Origin: Paraburkholderia rhynchosiae
GTDB taxonomy: Bacteria > Pseudomonadota > Gammaproteobacteria > Burkholderiales > Burkholderiaceae
Length of the DNA stretch: 64,000 bases
Direction: 5' to 3'
Assembly (NCBI RefSeq): GCF_002879865.1
Contig: NZ_PNXY01000005.1
Coordinates: 1-64,000 of the forward strand
The notes beneath the pieces were generated by a model that saw only the letters and a program-made list of their open reading frames with translations, was not told the origin of the DNA and ran no database searches. The position numbers were made by a program, and so were the translations under genes. Positions 19,058 to 28,643 of the stretch are shown here, piece by piece. Each line of letters opens with the position of its first letter. Position 1 is the stretch's first letter.

Positions 19058-20172
19058 CCTCCATGCAGCAACGCACGCTGATGGTGATGGCCGGCGGCAC
19101 CGGGGGGCATGTGTTCCCTGGGCTCGCGGTCGCGCATCTGATGCAGGCGTGGGGCTGGAAGGTCGTATGGCTCGGCAATCCTGCCGGCATGGAAGCCACG
19201 CTCGTACCGAAGCACGGCATCCCGATGGAATACGTGCGCTTCGGCGGACTGCGTGGCAAGGGCCTGAGAACCAAGTTGATGTTGCCGCTGAACCTGCTGC
19301 GCGCATGTACGCAGAGCTTGAGCGTGCTGCGTCGCGTGAAGCCAGACGTCGTGCTCGGCATGGGCGGCTACATCACGTTCCCGGCCGGCTTGATGACTGC
19401 ATTGAGCGGCCGTCCGCTCGTGCTGCATGAACAGAATTCGATTGCGGGCCTCGCGAACAAGGTGCTCGCAAAGCTCGCCAAGCGTGTGCTGGTTGCGTTT
19501 CCGAATGCGTTGCCGCACAGCGAATGGACCGGCAATCCGATTCGTGCGGAACTTGCGTGCGCGATTGCGCCCAAAGCACGCTATGCAGAACGCAACGGTC
19601 CGTTGAATGTGCTGGTCGTCGGCGGCAGTCTGGGTGCGGCGGCGCTCAATGAAGTCGTGCCGCGCGCGGTCGCTTTACTCGCGGCGAGCGAACGGCCGCG
19701 CATCGTGCATCAGGCGGGCGCGAAGCATGTCGACTCGCTGCGCGAGAACTACGCGGCAGCCGGTCTGCAAACCGGCGCGGATATACAACTTGTGCCGTTC
19801 ATCGACGACATGACGAGCGCCTACGCGAAAGCCGATCTCGTGATCTGCCGCTCGGGCGCGATGACGGTGTCGGAGATTTCAGCAGTTGGCGTGGCCGCGT
19901 TGTTCGTGCCGTTCCCGTATGCGGTAGACGATCACCAAACCACTAATGCAGCGTTTCTCGCCGATAACGGCGCGGCGCTGGTCGTGCAGCAACGCGATCT
20001 GTCGGCGGAAAAACTCGCCGGCTGGTTGCGCAGCCAGACGCGGGAAAGTCTCGCGGAAATGGCGGAGCGTTCGCGCTCGCTCGCGAAACCCGACGCCACG
20101 GAACAGGTCGCACAGATTTGCGCGACCGTGGCGGGTTCGATTTCGGGCGCGAGCCCAGAAGGAAAGCAATGA
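19054..20172 (+). CDS. murG: UDP-N-acetylglucosamine--lipid I N-acetylglucosaminyltransferase
   Basis: A 372-residue GT28 glycosyltransferase on the inner face of the cytoplasmic membrane, converting lipid I to lipid II. The N-terminal glycine-rich loop is [15 protein letters not shown] (about residues 13-27). [11 protein letters not shown] follows. The second loop [13 protein letters not shown] and the donor-binding segment [24 protein letters not shown] are present. GGAGG lies 7 nt upstream of the ATG. It overlaps ftsW (4 bp) and murC (4 bp). Confidence 0.97.
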   Translation: MTSMQQRTLMVMAGGTGGHVFPGLAVAHLMQAWGWKVVWLGNPAGMEATLVPKHGIPMEYVRFGGLRGKGLRTKLMLPLNLLRACTQSLSVLRRVKPDVVLGMGGYITFPAGLMTALSGRPLVLHEQNSIAGLANKVLAKLAKRVLVAFPNALPHSEWTGNPIRAELACAIAPKARYAERNGPLNVLVVGGSLGAAALNEVVPRAVALLAASERPRIVHQAGAKHVDSLRENYAAAGLQTGADIQLVPFIDDMTSAYAKADLVICRSGAMTVSEISAVGVAALFVPFPYAVDDHQTTNAAFLADNGAALVVQQRDLSAEKLAGWLRSQTRESLAEMAERSRSLAKPDATEQVAQICATVAGSISGASPEGKQ

Positions 20173-21572
20173 AACATATCGTCAAACACATTCATTTTGT
20201 CGGCATAGGCGGTGTCGGCATGAGCGGCATCGCGGAGGTGCTGGTCAACCTCGGCTATCAGGTGAGCGGCTCCGATCTGTCGAGCAATCCCGTCACCGAT
20301 CGGCTCGCCGCGCTCGGCGCGCGCATTGCGATCGGCCACGCGGCGGAGAACATCGAAGGCGCGAACGCAGTGGTCGTCTCGACCGCGGTGCGCAGCGACA
20401 ACCCGGAAGTGCTGGCTGCGCGTCATCGCCGCATTCCGATCGTGCCGCGCGCGGTGATGCTTGCCGAACTGATGCGCCTGAAGCAGGGCATCGCGATTGC
20501 CGGTACGCACGGCAAGACCACCACCACGTCGCTGGTGGCGAGCGTGCTCGCCGCGGGCGGACTGGATCCGACCTTCGTGATCGGCGGCCGGCTGATCAGC
20601 GCGGGCGCGAATGCCCGGCTCGGCACGGGCGACTTCATCGTCGCCGAAGCGGACGAGTCGGACGCGTCGTTCCTGAATCTGTTCCCGGTGATCGAAGTCA
20701 TCACGAACATCGACGCCGATCACATGGACACCTACGGACACGACTTCGCGCGCCTGAAGCAGGCGTTCATCGAGTTCACGCATCGTCTGCCGTTCTATGG
20801 CATCGCGGTGCTGTGCGTCGACGATCCGAACGTGAAGGAGATTCTCCCGTTCGTGTCGAAGCCGATCATCCGCTACGGTCTCGCGCCGGACGCGCAGGTC
20901 CGCGCGGTCAATGTCAAAGCGCACGACGGCCGCATGCATTTCACGGCGATGCGCGAAGACGCGGCGCCACTCGACATTGTGTTGAACCTGCCCGGCGAGC
21001 ACAACGTGCAGAACGCGTTGGCCGCAATCGCAATTGCGACTGAACTTGAAGTGAAAGATGCCGATATCCAGCGGGCACTCGCGGATTTCAACGGCGTGGG
21101 CCGGCGCTTTCAGCGTTATGGCGAAGTGCCGGTCGTGAGCGAGGGCATGATGAGCGGCGCCTACACGCTGGTCGACGACTACGGTCATCACCCGGTCGAA
21201 ATGGCGGCCACGGTGGCGGCGGCGCGCGGCGCATTTCCTAGGCGGCGTCTGGTGCTGGCGTTCCAGCCGCACCGCTTCACGCGTACGCGCGATTGCTTCG
21301 AGGACTTCGTGAAGGTGTTGTCGACTGTCGACGCGCTCGTGTTGACTGAAGTCTATTCGGCCGGCGAAGCGCCGATCGTCGCCGCGGACGGTCGCGCGTT
21401 GGCGCGTGCGCTGCGGGTGGCGGGCAAGGTCGAGCCAGTGTTTGTCGATACGGTGGATGAAGTGCCGGACGCGCTCTCAGCAGTGGTGCGCGACGGCGAT
21501 GTGGTGATCACGATGGGCGCAGGTTCGATCGGCAGTGTGCCGGGTCGGCTCGCGCTTGAAACGAAGGTGTGA
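20169..21572 (+). CDS. murC: UDP-N-acetylmuramate--L-alanine ligase
   Basis: A 467-residue Mur ligase adding the first amino acid, L-Ala, to UDP-MurNAc. The N-terminal domain begins [17 protein letters not shown] (9-25), typical of MurC. The P-loop AGTHGKTT is at 111-118, [11 protein letters not shown] follows, and the C-terminal domain has DDYGHHPVE and QPHRFTRT. The ATG at 20169 overlaps the murG stop; longer in-frame starts inside murG are rejected. ddl follows 1 bp after the stop. Confidence 0.97.
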   Translation: MKHIVKHIHFVGIGGVGMSGIAEVLVNLGYQVSGSDLSSNPVTDRLAALGARIAIGHAAENIEGANAVVVSTAVRSDNPEVLAARHRRIPIVPRAVMLAELMRLKQGIAIAGTHGKTTTTSLVASVLAAGGLDPTFVIGGRLISAGANARLGTGDFIVAEADESDASFLNLFPVIEVITNIDADHMDTYGHDFARLKQAFIEFTHRLPFYGIAVLCVDDPNVKEILPFVSKPIIRYGLAPDAQVRAVNVKAHDGRMHFTAMREDAAPLDIVLNLPGEHNVQNALAAIAIATELEVKDADIQRALADFNGVGRRFQRYGEVPVVSEGMMSGAYTLVDDYGHHPVEMAATVAAARGAFPRRRLVLAFQPHRFTRTRDCFEDFVKVLSTVDALVLTEVYSAGEAPIVAADGRALARALRVAGKVEPVFVDTVDEVPDALSAVVRDGDVVITMGAGSIGSVPGRLALETKV

Positions 21573-21573
21573 G

Positions 21574-22539
21574 ATGAGCAGCAATCAGTCAGATCAACGC
21601 GCAGATCAACTCGCTGAACAATTCGGCAAAGTGGCCGTCCTGCTCGGCGGCAATTCCGCCGAGCGCGAAGTGTCGCTCAATTCGGGCCGCCTCGTGCTGC
21701 AAGGTCTGCGCGACGCAGGCATCGACGCGCATCCGTTCGATCCGGCCGAACGTCCGCTTGCGGCGTTGAAGGAAGAAGGCTTCGTGCGCGCATTCAATGC
21801 GCTGCACGGCGGTTATGGCGAAAACGGCCAGATTCAGGGCGCGCTCGATTTTTACGGCATCAAGTACACGGGTAGCGGCGTACTTGGCTCCGCACTCGGG
21901 CTCGATAAATTCCGCACCAAGCTCGTGTGGCAGCAACTCGGTATTCCGACGCCGCTGTTCGAAGCCGTGCTGCGCGGCGACGACTACGAAGCGCGCGCAA
22001 AAGACATCGTCGCGAAGCTCGGCTTGCCGCTCTTCGTGAAGCCGGCTAGCGAAGGGTCGAGCGTCGCCGTCATCAAAGTGAAGAGCGCGGACGCACTGCC
22101 GGCGGCGCTCGTCGAAGCGGTCAAGTACGACAAGATTGTCGTGGTCGAGAAGAGCATCGAAGGCGGCGGCGAATATACCGCGTGCATCGCGGGCGACCTG
22201 GATTTGCCGGTGATCCGCATCGTGCCGGCCGGCGAGTTCTACGACTATCACGCGAAGTACATCGCGAACGACACGCAATATCTGATTCCCTGCGGCCTGA
22301 CGCCCGATGAAGAAGCGCGTCTGAAAGTGCTGGCGCGCCGTGCGTTCGACGTGCTCGGCTGCACCGATTGGGGCCGCGCCGATTGCATGCTCGACGCCGA
22401 CGGCAATCCGTACTTTCTGGAAGTGAACACGGCGCCTGGCATGACAGATCACTCGCTGCCGCCGAAAGCGGCCCGCGCGGTGGGCATCAGCTATCAGGAA
22501 CTGGTTGTCGGCGTATTGGCGCTGACCCTCAAGGACTAA
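21574..22539 (+). CDS. ddl: D-alanine--D-alanine ligase
   Basis: A 321-residue ATP-grasp ligase making D-Ala-D-Ala for MurF. The N-terminal domain has [19 protein letters not shown] (about 17-35). The ATP-grasp core includes [11 protein letters not shown], the EYTACIAGD segment, and the Mg-binding [19 protein letters not shown]. Length is close to E. coli DdlB (306) plus a 15-residue polar N-terminal tail. The start ATG at 21574 lies 1 bp after the murC stop codon. In proteobacteria this dcw-located copy corresponds to DdlB. Confidence 0.96.
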   Translation: MSSNQSDQRADQLAEQFGKVAVLLGGNSAEREVSLNSGRLVLQGLRDAGIDAHPFDPAERPLAALKEEGFVRAFNALHGGYGENGQIQGALDFYGIKYTGSGVLGSALGLDKFRTKLVWQQLGIPTPLFEAVLRGDDYEARAKDIVAKLGLPLFVKPASEGSSVAVIKVKSADALPAALVEAVKYDKIVVVEKSIEGGGEYTACIAGDLDLPVIRIVPAGEFYDYHAKYIANDTQYLIPCGLTPDEEARLKVLARRAFDVLGCTDWGRADCMLDADGNPYFLEVNTAPGMTDHSLPPKAARAVGISYQELVVGVLALTLKD

Positions 22540-22588
22540 GCAGCAGCACTAACCGAAGCACTAACCGGGGCGACCCGAAAGCAACACC

Positions 22589-23341
22589 ATGTGGAACAAC
22601 GTTCGCCAGCTCAATCTCGCCGCCAACGCATTGCATGCGTTGCTGGTGCTCGTGCTGCTGGCGGCAGGCGGTTACTGGCTGATCCAGCGCCCGAATTTCG
22701 CGCTGCGCGAAATTCAGATCGACGGCGACACCGAGCACATCAATTCGCCGACGGTGCGCGCGGGCGTAGTGGGGCGGCTGAAGGGCAACTTCTTCACGGT
22801 GGATCTCGACGTCGCGCGCCAGGCGTTCGAGCAGATGCCGTGGGTGCGTCACGCGAGCGTGCGGCGCGTCTGGCCGAATGCACTGGCTGTCACGCTTGAA
22901 GAGTACAAACCGCTTGGCACATGGGGCAGCGATCAACTGGTGAGCGTCGACGGCGAACTGTTTACCGCGAACCAGGGCGAACTCGAACAGGACTTGCCCG
23001 CATTCGACGGCCCGGACGGTACGGCGAAAGAAGTGGTCGCGCGTTATCACGACTTTCAGAAGTGGTTCGCGCCGCTTGGCGCTACACCTGAAGAAGTGAC
23101 GCTATCGCCGCGTTACGCGTGGACGCTGAAACTGTCGAACGGTATGCAGGTGGAGTTGGGGCGCGAGCGCAATCAGGACACGCTGCTCGATCGGAGCAAG
23201 CGCCTGACCGCGGCCTGGAACGCGGTGACGCAACGTTGGGGGAAGGATATTGAGTATGCGGACTTGCGCTATCCGAACGGTTTCGCGATTCGTGCCGCTG
23301 GCATGCGCTTTATCAGCGAACCCGACAAGGGCAAGAAGTAA
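22589..23341 (+). CDS. ftsQ: Cell division protein FtsQ
   Basis: A 250-residue bitopic membrane protein of the FtsQLB complex. It has a short cytoplasmic N-terminus and one membrane helix (about residues 13-32, LHALLVLVLLAAGGYWL). A POTRA domain starting FALREIQIDGDTEHIN (about 37-105) and the beta-domain (FtsQ_DivIB) follow, ending in the conserved ...DLRYPNGFAIR. Proximity to ftsA and ftsZ and its topology identify it. The 49-bp gap after ddl holds an imperfect repeat of GCACTAACCG. Confidence 0.95.
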   Translation: MWNNVRQLNLAANALHALLVLVLLAAGGYWLIQRPNFALREIQIDGDTEHINSPTVRAGVVGRLKGNFFTVDLDVARQAFEQMPWVRHASVRRVWPNALAVTLEEYKPLGTWGSDQLVSVDGELFTANQGELEQDLPAFDGPDGTAKEVVARYHDFQKWFAPLGATPEEVTLSPRYAWTLKLSNGMQVELGRERNQDTLLDRSKRLTAAWNAVTQRWGKDIEYADLRYPNGFAIRAAGMRFISEPDKGKK

Positions 23342-23368
23342 ACGGACATCACACGCAATGAGCACGCT

Positions 23369-24601
23369 ATGAGTAAAGACTATAAAGATCTGCTGGTCGC
23401 CCTCGACATCGGGACGTCGAAGGTGGTGGCCATCGTCGCCGAGCTGAAAGGCGAAGGTCACTACGAGGTGATCGGCCTCGGCCAGAGCGAATCGAAGGGG
23501 CTCAAGAAAGGCGTGGTGGTGAATATCGAAGCCACCGTGCAGTCCATTCAGCGCGCGCTCGAAGAAGCCGAACTGATGGCCGACTGCAAGATCACGAACG
23601 TCTTCACCGGCATCGCCGGCAGCCATATCCGCAGCTTCAATTCGAGTGGCATGGTGGCGATCAAGGAGAAGGAAGTCACGCAAGCGGACGTGGCGCGCGT
23701 GATCGAAACGGCGAAGGCGATCAACATCCCGACCGATCAGCAGGTGCTGCATATCCTCACGCAGGAATTCATCATCGACGGTCAGGAAGATGTGCGCGAG
23801 CCGATCGGCATGAGCGGCATTCGTCTGGAAGTGAAAGTGCATATCGTCACGGGCGCGGTGAGCGCGGCGCAGAACATCGTGAAGTGCGTGCGCCGCTGCG
23901 GGCTCGAAGTGAACGATCTGATTCTGCAGCCGCTGGCGTCGTCGCTCGCGGTGCTGACGGAAGACGAAAAGGAACTGGGCGTGGTGCTCGTCGATATCGG
24001 CGGCGGCACGACTGATATTGCGATTTTCAGCGAAGGCGCGATCCGACATACCGCGGTGATTCCGATTGCCGGCGACCAGATCACGAGCGATATCGCGATG
24101 GCTTTGCGCACGCCGACGCCGGACGCGGAAGACATCAAGGTGGATTACGGCATCGCCAAGCAGGCGCTGGCCGATCCGGACGAAATGATCGAAGTGCCGG
24201 GTCTCGGCGAGCGCGGTCCGCGCACCTTGTCGCGCCAGGCGCTGGCGGCGGTGGTCGAGCCGCGTGTCGAAGAACTGTTTTCGCTCGTGCAGCAGGTGGT
24301 GCGCGAGTCGGGTTACGAGGAACTGCTGAGCTCCGGCGTGGTGCTGACCGGCGGCGCGTCGATGATGCTCGGCATGGTCGAACTGGGTGAAGACATTTTC
24401 CTGAAGCCGGTGCGCATCGGGGTGCCGGAATACGCGGGCGGTCTTGCGGACGTCGTGCGCAATCCGCGCTATTCGACGGCGATGGGCCTGCTCGTCGAAG
24501 GACGCTCGCAACGCATGCGCGGCCGCAAGGTCGCGGTGCAGTCGGGATCGATGGGACAGGTGTTCACGCGCATGAAGGACTGGTTCCTCGGCAACTTCTA
24601 A
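23369..24601 (+). CDS. ftsA: Cell division protein FtsA
   Basis: A 410-residue actin-like ATPase that anchors FtsZ filaments to the membrane. The phosphate-1 loop LLVALDIGTSKV is at residues 8-19. The SHS2/1C domain follows with VFTGIAGSHIRS, phosphate-2 is VLVDIGGGTTDIA, and the adenosine motif is GVVLTGGASMMLGM. The C-terminal amphipathic membrane-targeting helix is QVFTRMKDWFLGNF. The in-frame ATG at 23369 is preferred; another ATG at 23358 is out of frame. ftsZ starts 150 bp downstream. Confidence 0.97.
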   Translation: MSKDYKDLLVALDIGTSKVVAIVAELKGEGHYEVIGLGQSESKGLKKGVVVNIEATVQSIQRALEEAELMADCKITNVFTGIAGSHIRSFNSSGMVAIKEKEVTQADVARVIETAKAINIPTDQQVLHILTQEFIIDGQEDVREPIGMSGIRLEVKVHIVTGAVSAAQNIVKCVRRCGLEVNDLILQPLASSLAVLTEDEKELGVVLVDIGGGTTDIAIFSEGAIRHTAVIPIAGDQITSDIAMALRTPTPDAEDIKVDYGIAKQALADPDEMIEVPGLGERGPRTLSRQALAAVVEPRVEELFSLVQQVVRESGYEELLSSGVVLTGGASMMLGMVELGEDIFLKPVRIGVPEYAGGLADVVRNPRYSTAMGLLVEGRSQRMRGRKVAVQSGSMGQVFTRMKDWFLGNF

Positions 24602-24751
24602 CGAATTCGCTTTACCGAACGCGCTTCAACGGGTTGCGACGGATTTCGAAATATGCGCTAGTGCCGGCGGCTGGCGCACGACAGGAGGTTGCCCGATCTC
24701 CTGCCGAATAACGGCCGAGTGGCTGAATTTTTTTATCTTGACGGAGGCAAC

Positions 24752-25948
24752 ATGGAATTCCAGATGCTGGAAACCGAAACGAACGGCACCATCATCAAGG
24801 TGATCGGAGTAGGTGGCGCTGGCGGCAATGCCGTACAGCACATGATCAACAAGGGCGTGCAAGGCGTCGATTTCATCGTGATGAACACGGACGCGCAGGC
24901 TCTATCGCGTTCGCGTGCCACTGCGGTGATCCAGTTGGGCAACACGGGTTTGGGCGCCGGCGCCAAGCCGGAAATGGGCCGTGCGGCAGCCGAAGAAGCG
25001 CGTGAGCGCATTTCCGACTCACTGCGCGGCGCGCACATGGTCTTCATCACGGCCGGCATGGGCGGCGGCACGGGCACGGGCGCAGCACCCGTGGTCGCGC
25101 AGATCGCCAAGGAAATGGGGATCTTGACCGTTGGCGTGGTCAGCAAGCCGTTCGAATTCGAAGGCGGCAAGCGCATGCGCGTGGCAGAAGCCGGTTCGCA
25201 GCAACTGGAGGATCACGTCGACTCGCTGATCGTCGTCCTGAACGACAAGCTGTTCGAGGTGATGGGCGATGACGCCGAGATGGACAAGTGCTTCCAGTGC
25301 GCAGACGACGTTCTGAACAACGCAGTTGCCGGCATCGCTGAAATCATCAACGTCGACGGTCTGGTGAACGTCGACTTCGAAGACGTGAAGACGGTGATGG
25401 GCGAGCAGGGCAAGGCGATGATGGGCACGGCCACGGTTGCCGGCGTCGATCGCGCGCGTCTCGCTGCCGAGCAGGCTGTTGCCAGCCCGCTGCTGGAAGG
25501 CGTCGATCTGTCTGGCGCGCGTGGCGTGCTGGTCAACATCACGTCGAGCCGTTCGCTGCGTCTGTCGGAAACGCGCGAAGTGATGAACACCATCAAGAGC
25601 TACGCTGCTGAAGACGCGACCGTGATTTTCGGCGCAGTGTACGACGATGCAATGGGCGACGCGCTGCGCGTGACGGTCGTTGCAACGGGCCTCGGCCGTG
25701 CGGCGAAGAAGCAGCAATCGGCACCGATGACGCTGTTGCGCACCGGCACCGACAACCAGCCGATCAGTTCGCAGCATGCTGCCTACGCAACGCCGTCGCA
25801 CGCAAGCACCGCCGACTACGGCGCGCTGGATACGCCGGCTGTGTGGCGCACCTCGCGCGACACCGCGGCTTCGCATGTGCAGGCGCTGCAGGAAAAGGGC
25901 GTCGACACGTACGACATTCCGGCTTTCCTGCGCAAGCAGGCGGACTGA
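24752..25948 (+). CDS. ftsZ: Cell division protein FtsZ
   Basis: A 398-residue tubulin-like GTPase that forms the Z-ring. The nucleotide-binding segment IKVIGVGGAGGNAV is near residues 15-28, the tubulin signature GGGTGTG is at 104-110, and the synergy loop contains NVDFEDVKTVM. A variable linker (about 320-385) leads to the C-terminal peptide DIPAFLRKQAD (388-398), which binds FtsA/ZipA/ZapD. ZapD is encoded in this window at 37655-38410. The ATG at 24752 is preceded by GGAGG at 8 nt; the longer frame from 24689 is rejected. The 150-bp ftsA-ftsZ gap probably holds extra ftsZ promoters, though none is clear. Confidence 0.98.
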   Translation: MEFQMLETETNGTIIKVIGVGGAGGNAVQHMINKGVQGVDFIVMNTDAQALSRSRATAVIQLGNTGLGAGAKPEMGRAAAEEARERISDSLRGAHMVFITAGMGGGTGTGAAPVVAQIAKEMGILTVGVVSKPFEFEGGKRMRVAEAGSQQLEDHVDSLIVVLNDKLFEVMGDDAEMDKCFQCADDVLNNAVAGIAEIINVDGLVNVDFEDVKTVMGEQGKAMMGTATVAGVDRARLAAEQAVASPLLEGVDLSGARGVLVNITSSRSLRLSETREVMNTIKSYAAEDATVIFGAVYDDAMGDALRVTVVATGLGRAAKKQQSAPMTLLRTGTDNQPISSQHAAYATPSHASTADYGALDTPAVWRTSRDTAASHVQALQEKGVDTYDIPAFLRKQAD

Positions 25949-26175
25949 GCGCACGGGCAGGCTTTCGCTGCCGCGCCGGGTTTTCAGGCTTTTCGGCGTT
26001 GGCGGATGAATGCACGAGCGTGGCGGGTGAACGTCAAACAAGCCGCGTATCGTCGGATTCGCGGCAAGGACAAGTGCCCTCTTCGGAATTGCGAAGCGGA
26101 TCGGGCAACTGTCGTCGATTCACTGCGACACGATAACGTGCGAGCGATGCTTCGCATCGATGCAAAGGACTGAGC
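25949..26175. other. ftsZ-peroxiredoxin intergenic region
   Basis: Holds a short hairpin GGCAG...CTGCC (25956-25972) followed by GCGCCGGGTTTT, a possible weak ftsZ terminator. A 6-bp hairpin CGATGC-TTC-GCATCG (26145-26159) sits just before the AAAGGA of the next gene. No coding sequence is apparent. Confidence 0.4.
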
Positions 26176-26679
26176 ATGATTCAAGCTGGTGACAAGCTGC
26201 CCGACGCAACGCTCTTCGAGTTGATCGAAGACGAGCGGGCGGGCTGCACGTTGGGGCCTAACAGCTTCGACGTGCGCGAGCAGACGGCGGGCAAGCGCGT
26301 GGTGATCTTCGGATTGCCGGGCGCGTTCACGCCGACCTGCTCTGCCAGGCATGTACCAGGTTATGTCGAACACGCCGAACAGTTGCGCGCTGCCGGCATC
26401 GACGAAATCTGGTGCGTGTCCGTGAACGACGCGTTCGTGATGGGCGCGTGGGGACGCGATCTGCACGCCTCGGGCAAGGTGCGCATGATGGCGGACGGCA
26501 GTGCGGCTTTCACACGAGCGCTTGGTCTCGAGCAGGATTTGTCGGCGCGCGGCATGGGAATCCGTTCCCAACGCTACGCGATGGTTGTCGACGACGGCGT
26601 GGTCAAGACGTTGAACGTCGAGGCTGCCGGCAAATTCGAAGTGAGCGATGCAGGGAGTATCCTCGTTACGTTGAGCTAG
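26176..26679 (+). CDS. Peroxiredoxin (Prx5/type II, redoxin family)
   Basis: A 167-residue thioredoxin-fold peroxidase. The peroxidatic Cys55 lies in PGAFTPTCS, the Prx5 active-site motif (P-x3-T-x2-C). LPGAFTP and VSVNDAFVMGAW are characteristic of the AhpE-like/Prx5 group that reduces H2O2 and alkyl peroxides using thioredoxin or glutathione. No glutaredoxin domain is fused. The other cysteines (Cys24, and one in IWCVSV) may or may not act as resolving residues. It lies in the same direction between ftsZ and lpxC with separate spacing, probably a small independent unit. AAAGGA is 8 nt before the ATG. Confidence 0.92.
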   Translation: MIQAGDKLPDATLFELIEDERAGCTLGPNSFDVREQTAGKRVVIFGLPGAFTPTCSARHVPGYVEHAEQLRAAGIDEIWCVSVNDAFVMGAWGRDLHASGKVRMMADGSAAFTRALGLEQDLSARGMGIRSQRYAMVVDDGVVKTLNVEAAGKFEVSDAGSILVTLS

Positions 26680-26771
26680 TTATGGCAGCGTCATCACCTT
26701 CGCCCGGCATGCGGTCAAACGCGTTGTGCGGCGGCAACGGTGAAAACGACGCTTTGTGACAGGCCGTTACG

Positions 26772-26814
26772 CGGGCCGACGACCGGAAACGCCTCCGTTC
26801 CGGACGTCGGCCCG
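26772..26814 (+). terminator. Very stable hairpin between the peroxiredoxin gene and lpxC
   Basis: A 17-bp inverted repeat (CGGGCCGACGACCGGAA at 26772-26788; its partner at 26798-26814) with a single A:A mismatch and a 9-nt loop. There is no U-run after it (TCACGCTTTCCC follows), so it may be a Rho-assisted terminator, a 3'-end stabiliser, or part of an lpxC leader. The call as terminator is tentative. Confidence 0.5.
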
Positions 26815-26911
26815 TCACGCTTTCCCTCACGGGCGCCCAATGGATAACGTGGGTAATGCATCGAAACAGATTGATACGTTCCGAGCGAAGACGCTTCTTA
26901 GGGTTATGGAG

Positions 26912-26917
26912 TATAAT
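26912..26917 (+). promoter_or_regulatory. Perfect -10 box upstream of lpxC
   Basis: TATAAT in the context GGAGTATAATTCG. Transcription would begin near 26924, giving a leader of about 50 nt. No good -35 stands 16-18 nt upstream, so the promoter may rely on an activator or extended contacts. A CGATTG/CAATCG hairpin (26941-26959) lies in the leader just upstream of the lpxC start. Confidence 0.6.
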
Positions 26918-26973
26918 TCGTGCTATGGAACAAAAAGTCCCGATTGGGATTTTCAATCGAATAAAAGATCGCC

Positions 26974-27891
26974 ATGTTGAAGCAGCGCACTATCAAATCA
27001 ATCGTCAAGACTGTCGGCATCGGGTTGCATTCCGGCCGTAAGGTCGACCTGACGCTCCGCCCGGCAGCGCCGGATACGGGCATTGTGTTTTCGCGCGTGG
27101 ACTTGCCCACGCCGGTGGACATTCCTGCGTCGGCAATGGCGATTGGCGACACGCGTCTGGCTTCCGTGTTGCAGAAGGACGGCGCGCGCGTCTCGACCAT
27201 CGAGCATTTGATGTCCGCCTGCGCCGGTCTGGGTATCGACAATCTGTATGTCGATGTCACCGCCGAAGAAATTCCGATCATGGACGGCAGCGCCGGCTCA
27301 TTCGTGTTTCTGATTCAATCGGCGGGAATCGAAGAACAGAACGCGGCAAAGAAATTCATCAAGGTCACCAAGCCGGTCGAGATTCGTGACGGCGACAAAT
27401 TCGCTCGCCTCGATCCCTATTTCGGTTTCAAGCTCAAATTCACGATTGATTTCCGTCACCCGGCCGTGGATAAAACCGGCCAGGCGCTGGAAGTCGATTT
27501 CGCCAATACGTCATACGTGCGTGAAATTGCTCGCGCCCGCACTTTCGGTTTTGCGCACGAAGTCGAAATGATGCGTGAGCTCGGTCTCGCGCGCGGTGGC
27601 AGCATGGACAACGCAATCGTGCTCGACGAGTACCGCATCCTGAACAACGACGGACTGCGCTACGACGACGAGTTCGTGAAGCACAAGATGCTCGACGCGA
27701 TCGGCGACCTGTATGTGGTCGGCCATCCGTTGCTGGCTTCGTACAACGCGTACAAGTCGGGCCACGGTCTGAACAACGCGCTGCTGCGCGAACTGCTGGC
27801 GCATGAAGATTCGTACGAGATCGTCACTTTCGACGACACGCAGAAGGCGCCGCGCGGTTTCGCTTATGAGACGCAGACGGCTTTTGCATAA
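26974..27891 (+). CDS. lpxC: UDP-3-O-acyl-N-acetylglucosamine deacetylase
   Basis: A 305-residue zinc amidase catalysing the committed step of lipid A synthesis in the cytosol. The zinc ligands align with E. coli H79/H238/D242 shifted by one: His78 (TIEHLMSA), His237 and Asp241 ([10 protein letters not shown]). [12 protein letters not shown] carries the catalytic Glu/Asp region, and [10 protein letters not shown] is conserved. The length matches the E. coli enzyme exactly (305). The start ATG at 26974 lacks a strong Shine-Dalgarno (AAAGATCGCC precedes it), so initiation may be modest or structure-controlled. An intrinsic terminator 47 bp downstream is shared with the convergent DUF721 gene. 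Confidence 0.97.
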   Translation: MLKQRTIKSIVKTVGIGLHSGRKVDLTLRPAAPDTGIVFSRVDLPTPVDIPASAMAIGDTRLASVLQKDGARVSTIEHLMSACAGLGIDNLYVDVTAEEIPIMDGSAGSFVFLIQSAGIEEQNAAKKFIKVTKPVEIRDGDKFARLDPYFGFKLKFTIDFRHPAVDKTGQALEVDFANTSYVREIARARTFGFAHEVEMMRELGLARGGSMDNAIVLDEYRILNNDGLRYDDEFVKHKMLDAIGDLYVVGHPLLASYNAYKSGHGLNNALLRELLAHEDSYEIVTFDDTQKAPRGFAYETQTAFA

Positions 27892-27937
27892 GGAATTTGC
27901 GTCAGGTCTTCGGTGAACTTTCCCAAGCGAAGGCACG

Positions 27938-27972
27938 AAAAATAAGCGGCTCCGATGAGCCGCTTATTTTTT
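27938..27972. terminator. Bidirectional terminator between lpxC and the DUF721 gene
   Basis: AAAAATAAGCGGCTC / GAGCCGCTTATTTTT is a 15-bp perfect stem with a CGAT loop, A-run on the left and T-run on the right. It therefore terminates lpxC (plus) and the convergent minus-strand gene whose stop is at 27984. Confidence 0.92.
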
Positions 27973-27983
27973 GTTCAGCGCTT

Positions 27984-28469
27984 TCAACGATTTCTTCGAT
28001 GCCGTGCCGCCATTCGCGCCAAAGCTTCCTGCAGCGGCGAAGGCGCGAGCGATTCGCTCAGCGCGTGCAGCGCCTCCGCCCCTGCCGGCGTCATGCGCGC
28101 CTGCTTCGCCGGCGGCGGTTCCTTCACGGGCTGCGGCCGCACCCGGATGCGCAGCGCATTCACCGGCCAGCCGCGCTGCTGCAAATCCGACAGCAACCGC
28201 GGCTCGAGATGCCGAAGCCGGGCGGCCAGCGCGTTATGGGCGGCAAAGAGCGCCAGTACGCCTTCCTTGATGAAGCCGGGTTCTACGCTCGTCGCCAGGT
28301 AATCGGGCAGCAAATCCCGCAAATCCTTCTCCAGCGCTGCAATCTGCTCGACGCCCGCGCGCAGCGCGGCAAATGCGTCAGTGCGGTTGAGCACTTCGAC
28401 GACTGGCTGTGGCCGGCGCCTGTTGAACTGCTTGGGCGGCGGCCTTGAAAACGAGGGGGAACGGCTCAT
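27984..28469 (-). CDS. DUF721/DciA-like protein (putative DnaB helicase-loading factor)
   Basis: A 161-residue basic protein of the DUF721 (DciA) family. In bacteria lacking DnaC, DciA helps load the replicative helicase at origins. The conserved part is about residues 20-110 (VVEVLNRTD...LLPDYLATSVEPGFIKEGVLALFAAHNALAARLRHLEPRLL), a KH-like fold. The C-terminal third is Pro/Lys/Arg-rich with charged patches. I place the start at ATG 28469, giving MSRSPSF; the frame extends to 28565, but those residues look like random GC-rich reading. There is no clear Shine-Dalgarno. It is convergent with lpxC and divergent from the intron and secA. The family call rests on recalled pattern and conserved position and is moderately sure. 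Confidence 0.8.
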   Translation of the reverse strand: MSRSPSFSRPPPKQFNRRRPQPVVEVLNRTDAFAALRAGVEQIAALEKDLRDLLPDYLATSVEPGFIKEGVLALFAAHNALAARLRHLEPRLLSDLQQRGWPVNALRIRVRPQPVKEPPPAKQARMTPAGAEALHALSESLAPSPLQEALARMAARHRRNR

Positions 28470-28637
28470 GTTTGACAGTAACGGCGCGCTCGCACCCAAT
28501 GCGCGAACACGTCGCGATTGTACCGCGCGGGATGCACTGAGACCCGCCCGTATGGGCACCGTCAAAGGTCGGCGCGGCGGGCTGCGCTGCCCCGTCGGCG
28601 TCGCACCGCTGACACAGGCGCGGGCGGGGGCGCGTGC

Positions 28638-28643
28638 TAAAAT
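28638..28643 (+). promoter_or_regulatory. Possible -10 box (TAAAAT), presumed remnant of the secA promoter
   Basis: GCTAAAATGCC lies 10 nt before the 5' end of the group II intron and reads toward secA. With a 17-18 nt spacer the -35 position is CAGGCG/ACAGGC, a poor match, so this is only a candidate. It is the only A/T-rich hexamer in the DUF721-secA divergent region once the intron is removed. Confidence 0.35.

Noticed and set aside
17615..19306. 563-codon frame opposite ftsW
   Set aside because: Overlaps murD, ftsW and murG in antisense and is His/Asp/Arg-rich low complexity.
26756..27041. Small plus-strand frames (74 and 61 codons) upstream of and over the lpxC start
   Set aside because: They cross the strong hairpin and the -10 box and overlap lpxC out of frame; no Shine-Dalgarno or motif.
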